Shown: positions 16,962-27,973, numbered from the stretch's first letter. The stretch: 64,000 nucleotides of DNA from Cellulomonas wangleii (GCF_018388445.1 NZ_CP074405.1:1426001-1490000), one strand, 5' to 3'. Made by a program: numbers and translations. The notes: generated from the sequence alone by a model not told the origin.

Positions 16962-17774
16962 GTGAGCGACGCCCCCATCGGCATCTTCGACTCCGGCGTC
17001 GGGGGCCTGACCGTGGCGCGGTCCATCCTCGACCAGCTGCCGCACGAGTCCACGTTGTACATCGGCGACACCCTCAACGGCCCGTACGGTCCCAAGCCGC
17101 TCGCCGCGGTGCGCGCCCACGCGCTGGAGATCATGGACGACCTGGTCGACGCGGGCGTGAAGATGCTGGTCATCGCCTGCAACTCCGCGTCCGCGGCCGT
17201 GCTGCGCGACGCCCGTGAGCGGTACACGCTGCGCCGCGGGCTGCCGGTCGTCGAGGTGGTGCTGCCGGCCGCGCGCCGCGCGGTCGCGGCGACGCGGAAC
17301 GGGCGCATCGGTGTCATCGGCACGCGGGCCACGATCGACTCGCGCGCCTACGACGACGCCTTCGCCGTCGCGGGGGTGGAGCTGGCGTCGCGCGCGTGCC
17401 CCCGGTTCGTCGAGCTCGTGGAGGCGGGGGTGACGTCCGGACCCGACGCCCTGGCCACGGCCCACGAGTACCTCGACCCCGTCCGCGCGGCCGGCGTCGA
17501 CACGCTCGTGCTGGGCTGCACCCACTACCCGCTGCTCACCGGCGTCATCTCCTACGTCATGGGCGAGGAGGTCACGCTCGTGTCGAGCGCCGAGGAGACG
17601 GCCAAGGACGTCTACCGCACGCTGGTCGCGCACGACATGGAGCGCGACCCGGCGTCGGGCCCGGCGACCCACCGGTTCCTCGCGACGGGCGACCCGGCGT
17701 CGTTCGCCTCGCTGGCCCGCCGGTTCCTCGGTCCCGAGGTCGAGGCGGTCGAGCCCCGGGGTGCGTTGCGATGA
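16962..17774 (+). CDS. murI: glutamate racemase
   Basis: The 270-residue protein makes D-glutamate for peptidoglycan. It begins [20 protein letters not shown] and carries both catalytic cysteine motifs, [12 protein letters not shown] (near residue 74) and [13 protein letters not shown] (near residue 187). The length is normal for the family. The GTG start is supported by the promoter-like hexamer seven bases upstream. Its stop overlaps the next gene by four bases (ATGA). Confidence 0.96.
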   Translation: MSDAPIGIFDSGVGGLTVARSILDQLPHESTLYIGDTLNGPYGPKPLAAVRAHALEIMDDLVDAGVKMLVIACNSASAAVLRDARERYTLRRGLPVVEVVLPAARRAVAATRNGRIGVIGTRATIDSRAYDDAFAVAGVELASRACPRFVELVEAGVTSGPDALATAHEYLDPVRAAGVDTLVLGCTHYPLLTGVISYVMGEEVTLVSSAEETAKDVYRTLVAHDMERDPASGPATHRFLATGDPASFASLARRFLGPEVEAVEPRGALR

Positions 17775-18559
17775 GGCTCGTCGTGCTGGGGTGCGCCGGG
17801 TCGTTCCCGGGACCGGACTCGGCGGCGTCGTCGTACCTCGTCCAGGCTGACGACGCGGACGGCCGCACCTGGTCCGTGCTGCTCGACCTGGGCAACGGGG
17901 CGCTCGGTGCGCTGCAGCGGTGGGGCGACCCCGCCGCGCTCGACCTCGTCGCGATCTCGCACCTGCACGCCGACCACGTGGCCGACCTCGCGGTGCTCGG
18001 CGTGTACCGCCGCTACCGGCCCGCCGGCCCGCTGCCGCGGCTCGTGGTGCAGGGACCGGCGGGTACGCGGGAGCGGATCGTGCAGATGTCCGGCCACGAC
18101 CCCGCGACCGACACGGCCGAGCAGTTCGACGTGCGCACCTGGGCGCCGGGCGTGCCCGTCGTCGTCGGGCCGATGACCCTCGAGGCCGTGCCGGTGGAGC
18201 ACCCCGTGGCCGCCGTCGGCGTGCGCGTCACCGGCCCGTCGGAGGACGACCCGGCACGCCGCGTCGTCCTGGCGTACAGCGGGGACACGGACGCGTGCCC
18301 GGGCCTGGACGACCTGGCGACGGGCGCCGACCTGCTGCTGGCGGAGGCGGCGTTCGTCGAGGGCCGTGACGACCACGTCCGCGGCGTCCACCTCACCGGC
18401 CGTCGGGCCGGGCAGGCCGCCGCGCGCGGGGGCTCGCGGGCGCTGGTGCTCACGCACGTGCCGGCCTGGAACGACCCGCACGTCGCCGTGGCGGAGGCCC
18501 GCGCGGTGTACGACGGCCCCGTCGTGCTGGCCGCACCGGGGGCGACCTACCCCGTGTGA
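17771..18559 (+). CDS. metallo-beta-lactamase-fold hydrolase (RNase Z/phosphodiesterase-like)
   Basis: The 262-residue protein has the metal-binding motif [10 protein letters not shown] near residues 59-68, the bridging aspartate in [11 protein letters not shown], and a late LTHVP histidine. The order matches RNase Z-like and cyclic-nucleotide phosphodiesterase-like members. In actinobacteria it sits between murI and rph, which suggests a role in RNA processing, but the substrate is not established from sequence. It is translationally coupled to murI. Confidence 0.9.
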   Translation: MRLVVLGCAGSFPGPDSAASSYLVQADDADGRTWSVLLDLGNGALGALQRWGDPAALDLVAISHLHADHVADLAVLGVYRRYRPAGPLPRLVVQGPAGTRERIVQMSGHDPATDTAEQFDVRTWAPGVPVVVGPMTLEAVPVEHPVAAVGVRVTGPSEDDPARRVVLAYSGDTDACPGLDDLATGADLLLAEAAFVEGRDDHVRGVHLTGRRAGQAAARGGSRALVLTHVPAWNDPHVAVAEARAVYDGPVVLAAPGATYPV

Positions 18560-18632
18560 CGCCGGCCGTGCCCCGGCGCCGGGGTGCAGCGCCCCCCGGG
18601 GGGCCGGTTCGGAGCCGGGCACCGTGCGCACG

Positions 18633-18638
18633 TAGGGT
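18633..18638 (+). promoter_or_regulatory. TAGGGT -10 box before rph
   Basis: TAGGGT is followed by seven bases and the ATG at 18646, the leaderless pattern seen before other genes here. Confidence 0.45.
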
Positions 18639-18645
18639 CGTGGGC

Positions 18646-19482
18646 ATGGTGAGCGGTGGCGGGACGACGGCGGGTGCGGTGGCGGACGGTACGGCGGGGG
18701 TGCTGCGGGCGGACGGGCGACGGCCCGACGAGCTGCGGCCGGTGACGATCACCCGGCGCTTCCTGGACGCGGGCGAGGGGTCCGTCCTCGTGGAGTTCGG
18801 CGGCACCAAGGTGCTGTGCGTCGCGTCGTTCACCGAGGGCGTGCCGCGCTGGCGCAAGGGCTCGGGCGAGGGCTGGGTGACCGCCGAGTACGCGATGCTG
18901 CCGCGGGCCACCGACAGCCGGTCCGACCGGGAGTCGGTGCGCGGCAAGGTCGGCGGGCGCACGCACGAGATCTCGCGGCTGATCGGCCGGTCGCTGCGCG
19001 CCGTCGTCGACGTCGCCGCGCTCGGGGAGAACACCGTCGTCCTCGACTGCGACGTCCTGCAGGCGGACGGCGGCACCCGGACGGCCGCCATCACCGGTGC
19101 GTACGTCGCGCTCGCCGACGCCGTCGCGTGGGCGACGTCGCAGCGGCTGGTCAAGCCCGGACGCAGGGTGCTGCGCGACTCCGTCGCGGCCGTCAGCGTC
19201 GGGATCGTCGACGGCGTCCCGGTGCTCGACCTGCCCTACCGCGAGGACGTGCGCGCGCAGACCGACATGAACGTCGTGACGACCGGCTCGGGGACGTTCG
19301 TCGAGGTGCAGGGCACGGCGGAGCACGCGCCGTTCGACCGCGCCGAGCTCGACGCCCTGCTCGACCTCGCGGTGGCGGGCACCGCCCGGCTCACGGCCCT
19401 GCAGGCCTCCGTGCTGGCGGCGCCCGCCGCCGACGGGACCGCGACGCGGACGGCAGGACCGGCCGCCGGGGTCGGCGCGTGA
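18646..19482 (+). CDS. rph: ribonuclease PH
   Basis: The 278-residue protein is a phosphate-dependent 3'-5' exonuclease that trims tRNA 3' ends. It shows [46 protein letters not shown], the phosphate-site block [19 protein letters not shown] and [23 protein letters not shown]. The first 20 residues are Gly/Thr/Ala-rich and variable. The last four bases (GTGA) overlap the rdgB start, giving a coupled rph-rdgB pair as in many bacteria. Confidence 0.96.
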   Translation: MVSGGGTTAGAVADGTAGVLRADGRRPDELRPVTITRRFLDAGEGSVLVEFGGTKVLCVASFTEGVPRWRKGSGEGWVTAEYAMLPRATDSRSDRESVRGKVGGRTHEISRLIGRSLRAVVDVAALGENTVVLDCDVLQADGGTRTAAITGAYVALADAVAWATSQRLVKPGRRVLRDSVAAVSVGIVDGVPVLDLPYREDVRAQTDMNVVTTGSGTFVEVQGTAEHAPFDRAELDALLDLAVAGTARLTALQASVLAAPAADGTATRTAGPAAGVGA

Positions 19483-20119
19483 CACCGGCCGAGGGTGTCG
19501 TGGTCCCGGCCGGCGCACGGCTCGTGCTGGCGACCCACAACGCGCACAAGGTCGCCGAGCTGCGCGCGATCCTGGCGCCCGTGCTGCCCGGGCTGGACCC
19601 GGCCGCGGTGCTCGGCGCCCGGGAGGTGCACGCGCCCGAGCCGGTCGAGGACGGGCTGACGTTCGAGGCGAACGCGCTCCTCAAGGCGCGGGCCCTCGCG
19701 GCGGCCACCGGCCTGCCCGCCGTCGCCGACGACTCGGGGCTGAGCGTCGACGTGCTCGGCGGTGCGCCCGGCATCTTCTCCGCGCGCTGGGCAGGACGCC
19801 ACGGCGACGACGCCGCCAACCTGGCGCTGCTGCTCGCCCAGCTGTCCGACATCGCCCCCGCCCACCGCGGTGCGCGGTTCGTGTGCGCGGCAGCCCTCGT
19901 CACGCCCGACGGCACCGAGCACGTCGAGGTGGGCACGCTGGAGGGGACGCTGGCCACGGCACCGCGCGGTGCGCACGGCTTCGGCTACGACCCGGTGCTC
20001 GTGCCGCACGGCGAGACGCGCACGTGCGCCGAGCTGACGCCGGCCGAGAAGAACGCGATCAGCCACCGCGGACAGGCGTTCCGTGCCCTCGTGCCGCACC
20101 TGGTGGCGGCGCTGCAGGC

Positions 20120-20123
<4 letters not shown>
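19479..20123 (+). CDS. rdgB: RdgB/HAM1 inosine/xanthosine triphosphatase
   Basis: The 214-residue protein hydrolyses non-canonical purine NTPs (dITP, XTP) to the monophosphates, keeping them out of DNA. It has the substrate-binding start [31 protein letters not shown], the catalytic [12 protein letters not shown] and [12 protein letters not shown]. The GTG start overlaps the rph stop. The gene overlaps the next start by four bases, extending the housekeeping operon. Confidence 0.95.
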
Positions 20124-21770
<1,647 letters not shown>

Positions 21771-21781
<11 letters not shown>

Positions 21782-21818
21782 CACGGCACCTGACACGGCA
21801 CCTGACGCGGCACCTGAT
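21771..21818. repeat. four 12-bp tandem repeats over the ABC-F stop codon
   Basis: The units are near copies of ACGGCACCTGAC. Because 12 is a multiple of three, every copy carries an in-frame TGA after Gly-Thr, so the stop is repeated four times. Confidence 0.8.
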
Positions 21819-21845
21819 GCGGCCCGGCGCCGACGGCGGCGCGGG

Positions 21846-22400
21846 TCAGGGCAGGCGGCCCGCCCACGCCATCGCCTGGCGCAGCAGCAGACCCTGCCCG
21901 CCGTTCATCTCGACCTGCACCGCCTCGGCGCACGCCTCCTCCGGCGTCAACCAGGCCAGGTCCAGCGCGTCCTGCTGCGGGCGGCAGTCACCGGCCACCG
22001 GGACCACGTACGCCAGCGACACCGCGTGCTGGCGGGGGTCGTGGTACGGCGTCACGCCGGGGGTCGGGAAGTACTCGGCGACGGTGAACGGCTGCGGCGA
22101 CGCCGGCACCTGCGGCAGCGCGACGGGGCCCAGGTCCTTCTCGATGTGCCGCAGCAGGGCGTCGCGCACCCGCTCGTGGTACATCACGCGCCCCGACACC
22201 AGTGCGCGGGACATCACGCCCTCGTTCGTCACACGCAGCAGGAGCCCGACGGCGACGACGTCGCCCGACTCGTCCACGCGCACGGGCACGGCGTCGACGT
22301 AGAGGATGGGCAGCTGCCGGCGCGCGGCGCCGATCTGCTCGGCGGACAACCAGCCGGCAGGACGCTCGGGGCCAGGGTGGAACTCGGCGGACGCGGTCAC
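21846..22400 (-). CDS. DUF4916 / NUDIX-like protein
   Basis: The 184-residue protein has LPILYVDAVPVRVDESGDVVAVGLLLRV, SGRVMYHERVRDALLRHIEKDLGP and WLTPEEA, as in the actinobacterial DUF4916 family with a NUDIX-like fold. The classic NUDIX box (GX5EX7REUXEEXGU) is degenerate: glycine and most acidic residues are missing in the SGRVMYHERVRDALLRHIEKDL helix. Hydrolase activity is therefore doubtful. The GTG start has no strong ribosome site. The gene is convergent with the ABC-F gene and diverges from thioredoxin. Confidence 0.8.
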   Translation of the reverse strand: MTASAEFHPGPERPAGWLSAEQIGAARRQLPILYVDAVPVRVDESGDVVAVGLLLRVTNEGVMSRALVSGRVMYHERVRDALLRHIEKDLGPVALPQVPASPQPFTVAEYFPTPGVTPYHDPRQHAVSLAYVVPVAGDCRPQQDALDLAWLTPEEACAEAVQVEMNGGQGLLLRQAMAWAGRLP

Positions 22401-22525
22401 CGTGCAGTTCTACCCCGTCCGCGGCGTGCGGGCCGCATCGCCTCGCTGGGGGCAGCGGGCGGCGGAATAGGGCCGGAGGGGTCGGTGCTGTACCGGGGGA
22501 ACCCCTGCAGGACGGAGACACACCC

Positions 22526-22894
22526 ATGAGCACCATCACGCTGACCGCCGACACCATCTCCAGCACGGTCAAGGACAACGACATCGTCCTGATCGACTTC
22601 TGGGCGGCGTGGTGCGGCCCGTGCCGCATGTTCGCACCCGTCTTCGAGGCGTCCAGCGAGGCGCACCCGGAGGTCGTGCACGCGAAGGTCGACACCGAGG
22701 CCGAGCAGCAGCTGGCCGCGGAGCTCCAGATCACGTCCATCCCGACGCTCATGGCGTTCCGGGACGGGATCCTCGTCTTCAACCAGGCAGGTGCGCTGCC
22801 GGCCCCGGCGCTCGAGCAGGTCCTCGCGGGCGTCAAGGAGCTCGACATGGACGAGGTGCGCGCCAAGATCGCCGAGCGGTCCTCGGCCGCCTGA
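22526..22894 (+). CDS. trxA: thioredoxin
   Basis: The 122-residue protein has the active site FWAAWCGPCRMFAPVFE (CGPC at about 34-37) and the cis-proline segment ITSIPTLMAFRDG. It is a cytoplasmic dithiol reductant that serves ribonucleotide reductase, peroxiredoxins and other proteins. GACGGAG precedes the ATG. A 14-bp terminator hairpin follows at once, so it is monocistronic. A GGAAT box about 60 bases upstream recalls SigR/SigH-type promoters of disulfide-stress genes. Confidence 0.94.
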   Translation: MSTITLTADTISSTVKDNDIVLIDFWAAWCGPCRMFAPVFEASSEAHPEVVHAKVDTEAEQQLAAELQITSIPTLMAFRDGILVFNQAGALPAPALEQVLAGVKELDMDEVRAKIAERSSAA

Positions 22895-22904
22895 GACCCC
22901 TCGC

Positions 22905-22945
22905 CGAGCGGCGGGACGAACCGTTTCGGGGCGTCCCGCCGCTCG
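22905..22945. terminator. thioredoxin terminator hairpin
   Basis: A perfect 14-bp stem (CGAGCGGCGGGACG and its complement) closes a 13-base loop, starting 11 bases after the stop codon. Confidence 0.75.
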
Positions 22946-22948
22946 CGG

Positions 22949-22976
22949 TTGCAGGACCTGGACGCGGTGTTAGCGT
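22949..22976 (+). promoter_or_regulatory. promoter of the GH81 glucanase gene
   Basis: TTGCAG (22949-22954) and TAGCGT (22971-22976) are separated by 16 bases, a good housekeeping-type -35/-10 pair. It overlaps the downstream edge of the thioredoxin terminator region. Confidence 0.55.
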
Positions 22977-22979
22977 GAT

Positions 22980-22995
22980 GTGAGATCGCTCTCAC
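22980..22995. promoter_or_regulatory. LacI-type operator at the glucanase promoter
   Basis: GTGAGA and TCTCAC arms flank TCGC, so 14 of 16 positions are symmetric around a central CG. The site sits on the expected transcription start, four bases after the -10 box, where a LacI-family repressor would block initiation. Confidence 0.65.
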
Positions 22996-23122
22996 CACAG
23001 CGTGACCAACGGGGGTCGCGCGGGGACCGGTCGCGGTGCGGCGCAACGGAGCGGCGCACCGGTCGCAGGGGCGACCGCCGCGCGCGCAGCGCGCGACGGG
23101 GTCGCCTTGGGGGCTTCACACC

Positions 23123-26100
23123 ATGCAACCAACAGCACGGACCCCTCGGGGGTCCTCATCTCAGCACGCCCTGGACACGGTCACGGTGCCGTGGTGGAGG
23201 CGTGGGATCGCGACGACGGCGGCGCTCGCGCTGGCCGGCGCCGCGGCCCTCGTGATCGTCCCGCGGGACGACGCCGTCGCCGCCGACGGGATCGTCGACG
23301 TGGGTGCCGGCGGGTACGCCGCCGCACCTGTCGGGCCCACGCCCGAGGGGTGCGACTCGGTCGAGGCGGACCCGCGCTCGGCCCTGACGGACGACGCACC
23401 GTCCGGTGCGCTGCCGACCAACGACTGGTGGTCGTCGCTGCTGTACAAGCGGCTGGACTGCCGCCTGAGCGAGCCGCTGCACGCCCACCCGGTGTCGTAC
23501 CAGCCGACGCCCGGGGGCCTGGGTCTGTCGACGCCGCGCGAGGCGACGCTGTCCGGGACGCCCGGCGGCATCGGCGAGTTCCACTTCCGGTTCGTCCAGG
23601 ACGTCGTGGTCGGCGTTGCCGGGCTCGAGGCGCCGACGGTGCAGGTCGCGGGCTGGACGGACTGGACGGTCACGCCGTCCTGGTCCGACGGCACTCGCAG
23701 CCTGCGCGCGACGATCGGGCACGGGCTGCCCACCTCCTGGTACCACGTCCAGGGCGGCGACGCCGTGCTGTCGTCCACCCACGACGTGCGCGTGTGGGCG
23801 CGGGACGGCGCCACGCTCGGCTTCACCGCCAACGGCCACGACTACGCCGCGCACGCACCCACGGGTGCGACGTGGGACGTCACGGGGTCCACGCTCCGGT
23901 CCTCCCTGGGTGGTCGGGGCTACCTGGCCGTGACCGCGCTGGCCACGGCGGCCGACGCGACCGACGCCGACCGGGCCGCCGCGCTCGCCGCGGTCGACGG
24001 CTCCGCCCTCGCCGAGGTCACGGGCACCACGGCCGACTACACCTACGACGCCGCCGCCGGCGTGGTCCGGACCACCTACCGGCTGGAGACGACGCCGCTG
24101 GAGGCCGGTGCGACCGGCGCCCTCGTCGCGCTGTACCCCCACCAGCAGCGGTACGTCACCGCCGTCGACGGGGAGCAGCTCGACGCCGCGTACCCGAGCC
24201 CGCGCGGGGCCATGACGCCGTACGCGGGCACCACGTCCTTCACCACCGCCACGCCGTTCACGGGCGTCCTTCCGGAGGTGCCGGCCGTCGCCACGTCGTC
24301 CGGTGCGGCGCGCGCGACGCTGGACGGGCTGCTGGCCGAGGTGGCCGCCGACCCGATGCCGATCCTGCGGGCCGACACCTACTGGACCGGCAAGGCCCTG
24401 GGGCGGGCGACGCGCATCGTCGAGATCGCCGACCAGCTGGGGGAGACGCAGCTGAGGGACGAGACCCTGGCGCGCGTGCGCGCCACGCTCACCGACTGGT
24501 TCACCGCCACGCCGGGCAAGACCGGGCAGGTCTTCGCCTACGACGAGCGGTGGGGCACCCTCATCGGGTACCCCGCGTCGTACGGCTCGGACACCGAGCT
24601 GAACGACCACCACTTCCACTACGGGTACTTCGTCGCCGCGGCCGCCACCCTGGCCCGGTTCGACCCGCAGTGGGCGTCGGACGGGCAGTACGGCGGCATG
24701 GTGGACCTGCTCATCCGGGACGCCAACGGGTACGACCGGTCCGAGACCCGGTTCCCGTACCTGCGGGACTTCGACGTGTACGCCGGCCACGACTGGGCGT
24801 CGGGCCACGGGGCGTTCGTCGCCGGCAACAACCAGGAGTCGAGCTCCGAGGGCATGAACTTCGCCGGCGCTCTCGTGCAGTGGGGCGAGGCCACCGGTGA
24901 CACCGCCGTGCGGGACGCGGGCGCGTACCTGTACGCGACGCAGGCCGCGGCGATCCAGGAGTACTGGTTCGACCGGGCCGAGGCGATCCCGGACGGGTTC
25001 GGCCACTCGACCCTCGGCATGGTCTGGGGCGACGGCGGCACGTACTCGACGTGGTTCTCCGGCGAGGCCGAGATGATCCAGGGGATCAACACGCTGCCCA
25101 TCACCGGGTCCCACCTGTACCTCGGCACGCGACCGGACGACGTCCGGTCCAACTACGCCGAGCTGGTGAAGGCCAACGGCGGACCGCCCACGGTGTGGCA
25201 GGACATCCTGTGGAGCTACCTGGCGCTGGGCGACCCCGACGAGGCGTTGCGCCTGCTGCAGGCGAACCCCGGCTACCCGGTGGAGGAGGGGGAGTCGCGG
25301 GCGCACACGTTCCACTGGATCGCGAACCTCGCGGCGCTGGGGACGCTCGACACCACGGTGCACGGCGACAGCCCGCTCTCCGTGGTCTTCGTGAAGGACG
25401 GCGCGCGCACCTACGTCGCCGCCAACGTGACGTCGGCGCCGCGGACCGTGACCTTCAGCGACGGCACACGGGTGTCGGTGCCCGCCGGCAGGACGGTGGC
25501 CACGGGGGCGCAGACGTGGTCCGGCGGGGGTGCCGTGGGCGGCCCGACGGCCGGGCCGACGGCGAGCCCGACGCCGACGCGGACCCCGCGTCCGACGGCG
25601 AGCCCGACGCCGACGCGGACCCCGCGTCCGACGGCGAGCCCGACGCCGACGCGGACCCCGCGTCCGACGGCGAGCCCGACGCCGACGCGGACCCCGCGTC
25701 CGACGGTCAGCCCGACGCCGACACGGACCCCGCGTCCGACGGCGAGCCCGACGCCGACACGCACCCCGCGTCCGACGGCGAGCCCGACACCGACGCCCGG
25801 CACCGGACTCACGTTCGCGCTCGGCCGGGACGGTGCGCTCGTCCGGACCCCGGGTCCGGCGGGCGAGCTCCAGGTGCCTGCCGCGCGCGGGACCGACACC
25901 GCGGCCGAGCCGCCGGGAGCCGTCGTCCTGCAGGCCACGGGCCTCACCGCCCGGGCCACGGGCGGGACGACGACGTTCGACCTGCTGGTCGACGCCGGCA
26001 CCCACGTGGGCAACGGCACGCGCCTCTCGGTGCAGTACGACCTGACCGGGGACGGGACGTGGGACCGGGTCGAGGTCTACCGGTACCTCGCGACCGACCC

Positions 26101-26269
26101 CCTGCCGGGCGGTGAGCGCTACACCCAGGCCGTCGGCCTGGACCGCGCGACCGGTGCGCTGGGTGACCTGCGCGGTGGCACGGTCCGGGTGGCGCTGTGG
26201 AACGCCATCGGGAGCGGTCCGTCGACGGTGGCGACCGGAGGGTCCGTGATCGGGCTGCCGTTCCGCTGA
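23123..26269 (+). CDS. secreted GH81 endo-1,3-beta-glucanase with repeat linker and C-terminal domain
   Basis: The 1048-residue protein has a signal peptide (hydrophobic core about 28-50, cleavage near AVAAD). A GH81 catalytic region (about 60-780) has the hallmark [20 protein letters not shown] near residue 491 and [16 protein letters not shown] near 570, whose glutamates are the catalytic candidates. The family hydrolyses beta-1,3-glucan such as callose, laminarin and fungal walls. A Thr/Pro linker of 12-residue repeats follows (about 811-890). A 150-residue C-terminal domain is probably carbohydrate-binding, perhaps CBM56-like. ATG 23123 is preferred to the in-frame GTG at 23036, because the latter would precede the signal peptide by 29 extra residues. 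Confidence 0.93.
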   Translation: MQPTARTPRGSSSQHALDTVTVPWWRRGIATTAALALAGAAALVIVPRDDAVAADGIVDVGAGGYAAAPVGPTPEGCDSVEADPRSALTDDAPSGALPTNDWWSSLLYKRLDCRLSEPLHAHPVSYQPTPGGLGLSTPREATLSGTPGGIGEFHFRFVQDVVVGVAGLEAPTVQVAGWTDWTVTPSWSDGTRSLRATIGHGLPTSWYHVQGGDAVLSSTHDVRVWARDGATLGFTANGHDYAAHAPTGATWDVTGSTLRSSLGGRGYLAVTALATAADATDADRAAALAAVDGSALAEVTGTTADYTYDAAAGVVRTTYRLETTPLEAGATGALVALYPHQQRYVTAVDGEQLDAAYPSPRGAMTPYAGTTSFTTATPFTGVLPEVPAVATSSGAARATLDGLLAEVAADPMPILRADTYWTGKALGRATRIVEIADQLGETQLRDETLARVRATLTDWFTATPGKTGQVFAYDERWGTLIGYPASYGSDTELNDHHFHYGYFVAAAATLARFDPQWASDGQYGGMVDLLIRDANGYDRSETRFPYLRDFDVYAGHDWASGHGAFVAGNNQESSSEGMNFAGALVQWGEATGDTAVRDAGAYLYATQAAAIQEYWFDRAEAIPDGFGHSTLGMVWGDGGTYSTWFSGEAEMIQGINTLPITGSHLYLGTRPDDVRSNYAELVKANGGPPTVWQDILWSYLALGDPDEALRLLQANPGYPVEEGESRAHTFHWIANLAALGTLDTTVHGDSPLSVVFVKDGARTYVAANVTSAPRTVTFSDGTRVSVPAGRTVATGAQTWSGGGAVGGPTAGPTASPTPTRTPRPTASPTPTRTPRPTASPTPTRTPRPTASPTPTRTPRPTVSPTPTRTPRPTASPTPTRTPRPTASPTPTPGTGLTFALGRDGALVRTPGPAGELQVPAARGTDTAAEPPGAVVLQATGLTARATGGTTTFDLLVDAGTHVGNGTRLSVQYDLTGDGTWDRVEVYRYLATDPLPGGERYTQAVGLDRATGALGDLRGGTVRVALWNAIGSGPSTVATGGSVIGLPFR
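25556..25801. repeat. 36-bp tandem repeats encoding the Thr/Pro linker
   Basis: Nearly seven copies of a 36-bp unit encode [12 protein letters not shown]. The first four copies are identical at the DNA level and the later ones differ by single bases. It is a coding minisatellite between the catalytic and C-terminal domains. Confidence 0.95.
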
Positions 26270-26277
26270 GGTCGGCG

Positions 26278-26307
26278 ACGGGGCCGGGGCGTACGCCCCG
26301 GCCCCGT
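26278..26307. terminator. 30-bp perfect palindrome, glucanase/tRNA terminator
   Basis: ACGGGGCCGGGGCGT is followed directly by its exact complement. It lies eight bases after the glucanase stop and just beyond the 3' end of tRNA-Leu on the other strand, so it could terminate both. Confidence 0.75.
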
Positions 26308-26309
26308 CG

Positions 26310-26395
26310 TGGTGCGGGAGACGGGAGTCGAACCCGCACGCCCTTGCGGGCACCAGGACCTAAACCTGGCGTGGCTGCCGTTTCACCACTCCCGC
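26310..26395 (-). tRNA. tRNA-Leu (anticodon UAG), CCA encoded
   Basis: The 7-bp acceptor stem GCGGGAG/CTCCCGC, an anticodon loop with TAG (TTTAGGT), a long class II variable arm (TGCCCGCAAGGGCGT) and a TTCGA T loop fold well. The discriminator A is followed by an encoded CCA. Confidence 0.95.
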
Positions 26396-26439
26396 GCGCG
26401 CCCGAGTCTGGCACGCGCCGACCCGGGGCCGCCCGGTGG

Positions 26440-26907
26440 TCAGTCGATGCCGAGGTCCCGCCGCAGCTTGGCGACGTGGCCCTTGGCGCGCACGTTGTAC
26501 TGCGCGAGCGCGACCTTGCCCTCGGGGTCGACCACCACGGTCGAGCGGATGACGCCCGTCGACGTGCGCCCGTAGCTGGTCTTCTCGCCCCACGCGCCCC
26601 AGGCCTCGAGCACGCGGTGCTCCGGGTCCGAGAGCAGGGGGAACGTCAGCGCCTCGGCCTGCGCGAACCGCGCCAGCTTCTCGGGCGAGTCGGGCGAGAC
26701 GCCGAGGACGACGTACCCGGCGCCCGTGAGCGAGGCCAGCGAGTCGCGGAAGTCGCAGGCCTGCGCCGTGCAGCCCGGCGTGCCGGCGGCGGGGTAGAAG
26801 TAGACGACGACGGAGCGGCCGCGCAGGTCCCGCAGCGACACCTCCTCGCCGGTGCTGCTGGGAAGCGTGAGGTCGGGCGCGGTGTCGCCGACGGCGAGGC
26901 GGGGCAC
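26440..26907 (-). CDS. bcp: peroxiredoxin, Bcp/PrxQ type
   Basis: The 155-residue protein reduces peroxides using thioredoxin. It has VGDTAPDLTLPSSTGEEVSL, FYPAAGTPGCTAQACDFRD with the peroxidatic Cys and a second Cys five residues later (PGCTAQAC), and STVVVDPEG. The two-Cys spacing is typical of BCP. GTG at 26907 follows GCAGGAG with five bases spacing. It is transcribed towards tRNA-Leu and its start diverges from the GroES-like gene. Confidence 0.93.
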   Translation of the reverse strand: MPRLAVGDTAPDLTLPSSTGEEVSLRDLRGRSVVVYFYPAAGTPGCTAQACDFRDSLASLTGAGYVVLGVSPDSPEKLARFAQAEALTFPLLSDPEHRVLEAWGAWGEKTSYGRTSTGVIRSTVVVDPEGKVALAQYNVRAKGHVAKLRRDLGID

Positions 26908-26966
26908 GGTCACTCCTGCGGGTCGTGGGGGCGGGACGACGGACGCCAGCCTAGATCGCAGCGGGG

Positions 26967-26972
26967 TAGCGT
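26967..26972 (+). promoter_or_regulatory. TAGCGT -10 box before the GroES-like gene
   Basis: TAGCGT is followed by seven bases and the GTG at 26980, without a ribosome site. A leaderless start is likely. Confidence 0.5.
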
Positions 26973-26979
26973 CGGCGAC

Positions 26980-27333
26980 GTGAGTGCACCGAACGAGACG
27001 CCCCGCGAGGGCGCGGGCCGTGACCTTCCCCTGCGCATGCTCAACGACCGGCTGCTGGTCGAGCTCGACTCCGACGCGGCCGAGCGCCGTACCGGCGCCG
27101 GCATCCTCATCCCGCCGACGGCGGCCATGGGCAAGCGGCTGGCGTGGGCCACGGTGGTCGCGGCGGGTGAGCACGTGCGTCAGGTCAAGGTCGGCGACCG
27201 CGTGCTGTTCGACCCGGAGGAGCGCGCCGAGGTGGAGGTCTCCGGGAGCACGTACCTGCTCCTGCGGGAGAAGGACGTGCACGGCGTGGCGGAGCCGCGG
27301 GCGACCGGTGAGGGCACCGGCCTGTACCTGTGA
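26980..27333 (+). CDS. GroES-like (Cpn10 fold) protein
   Basis: The 117-residue protein shows the Cpn10 pattern: MLNDRLLVELDSDAAERRTGAGILIPPTAAMGKRLAWATVVAAGEHVRQVKVGDRVLFDPE and a closing YLLLREKDVHGV. It differs from housekeeping GroES in the mobile loop (GAGILIPPTAAMGKR, no KPQ) and has extensions at both ends. No groEL is nearby. It may be a divergent co-chaperone or an unrelated use of the fold. The GTG start is chosen from the promoter-like hexamer upstream. Confidence 0.85.
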   Translation: MSAPNETPREGAGRDLPLRMLNDRLLVELDSDAAERRTGAGILIPPTAAMGKRLAWATVVAAGEHVRQVKVGDRVLFDPEERAEVEVSGSTYLLLREKDVHGVAEPRATGEGTGLYL

Positions 27334-27445
27334 CCGGCGTGTCGTGCGCACCCGCCGTCGTGTCTTCATGACGGCGAGGTTCGCGTCGTAGGGTCCGGGT
27401 GAAGGTCGGGGGACCGCGACTGTCGCGCGTGCGACGAGGAGGACC

Positions 27446-27718
27446 ATGGACGAGCGCATCCCGGCGGACGACCCGGGCCGGGCCCAGGAGGCCGGGGCCG
27501 GCGCGGAGGGCGTGCCTGCACCTGACGAGAACGTCATGCTCCCCGGGCTCGACGCGGCGCAGCACGCCCAGGAGCTGCTGGCCGAGCACGTGCCGTTGAC
27601 CCTGCTCGTCGACCTGCTCGCCCCGACGGGGCAGACGTCCGAGGAGCTGCTCGCGGCCGAGGGGCTCCCCGAGGACGCGTGGTGGAGCGCGGACGGCGGC
27701 ACGCCCACCGGGGCGTGA
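27446..27718 (+). CDS. small conserved-looking acidic protein
   Basis: The frame encodes 90 residues, rich in Glu, Asp and Leu, with a helical core, QHAQELLAEHVPLTLLVDLLAP, and an ending with WW. A strong ribosome site, GAGGAGG, lies four bases before the ATG, and TAGGGT at 27389 may be its -10 box. I do not recognise a family. The ribosome site and amino-acid composition argue that it is translated. Confidence 0.7.
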   Translation: MDERIPADDPGRAQEAGAGAEGVPAPDENVMLPGLDAAQHAQELLAEHVPLTLLVDLLAPTGQTSEELLAAEGLPEDAWWSADGGTPTGA

Positions 27719-27795
27719 GGGTCGTCACAACAGGCCCGTGGGCGGCCCTCCGGTTCGACCACCACCCCGGGATCCTGCTAATCTCAACCAGCCGC

Positions 27796-27871
<76 letters not shown>

Positions 27872-27874
27872 GCC

Positions 27875-27910
27875 ACGAAGCCCCGTCAGGTCCGCCTGAC
27901 GGGGCTTCGT
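27875..27910. terminator. tRNA-Lys terminator
   Basis: A perfect 16-bp stem (ACGAAGCCCCGTCAGG and its complement) with a TCCG tetraloop begins four bases after the tRNA. Confidence 0.85.
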
Positions 27911-27973
27911 CGTTCCCGGGGCGACCCACCACCGACGACCGCGACCAGCACGGCGGACGGGATCCCGGTGGCC

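Noticed and set aside
25556-25801. CRISPR-like array of 36-bp repeats
   Set aside because: The units are directly adjacent with no spacers, they stay in frame and encode a Pro/Thr linker, and there are no cas genes.
23156-26353. A 1065-codon minus-strand frame opposite the glucanase gene
   Set aside because: It is a shadow of the GH81 frame. The plus frame has signal peptide, catalytic motifs and a promoter, while the minus frame is Arg-rich and motif-free.
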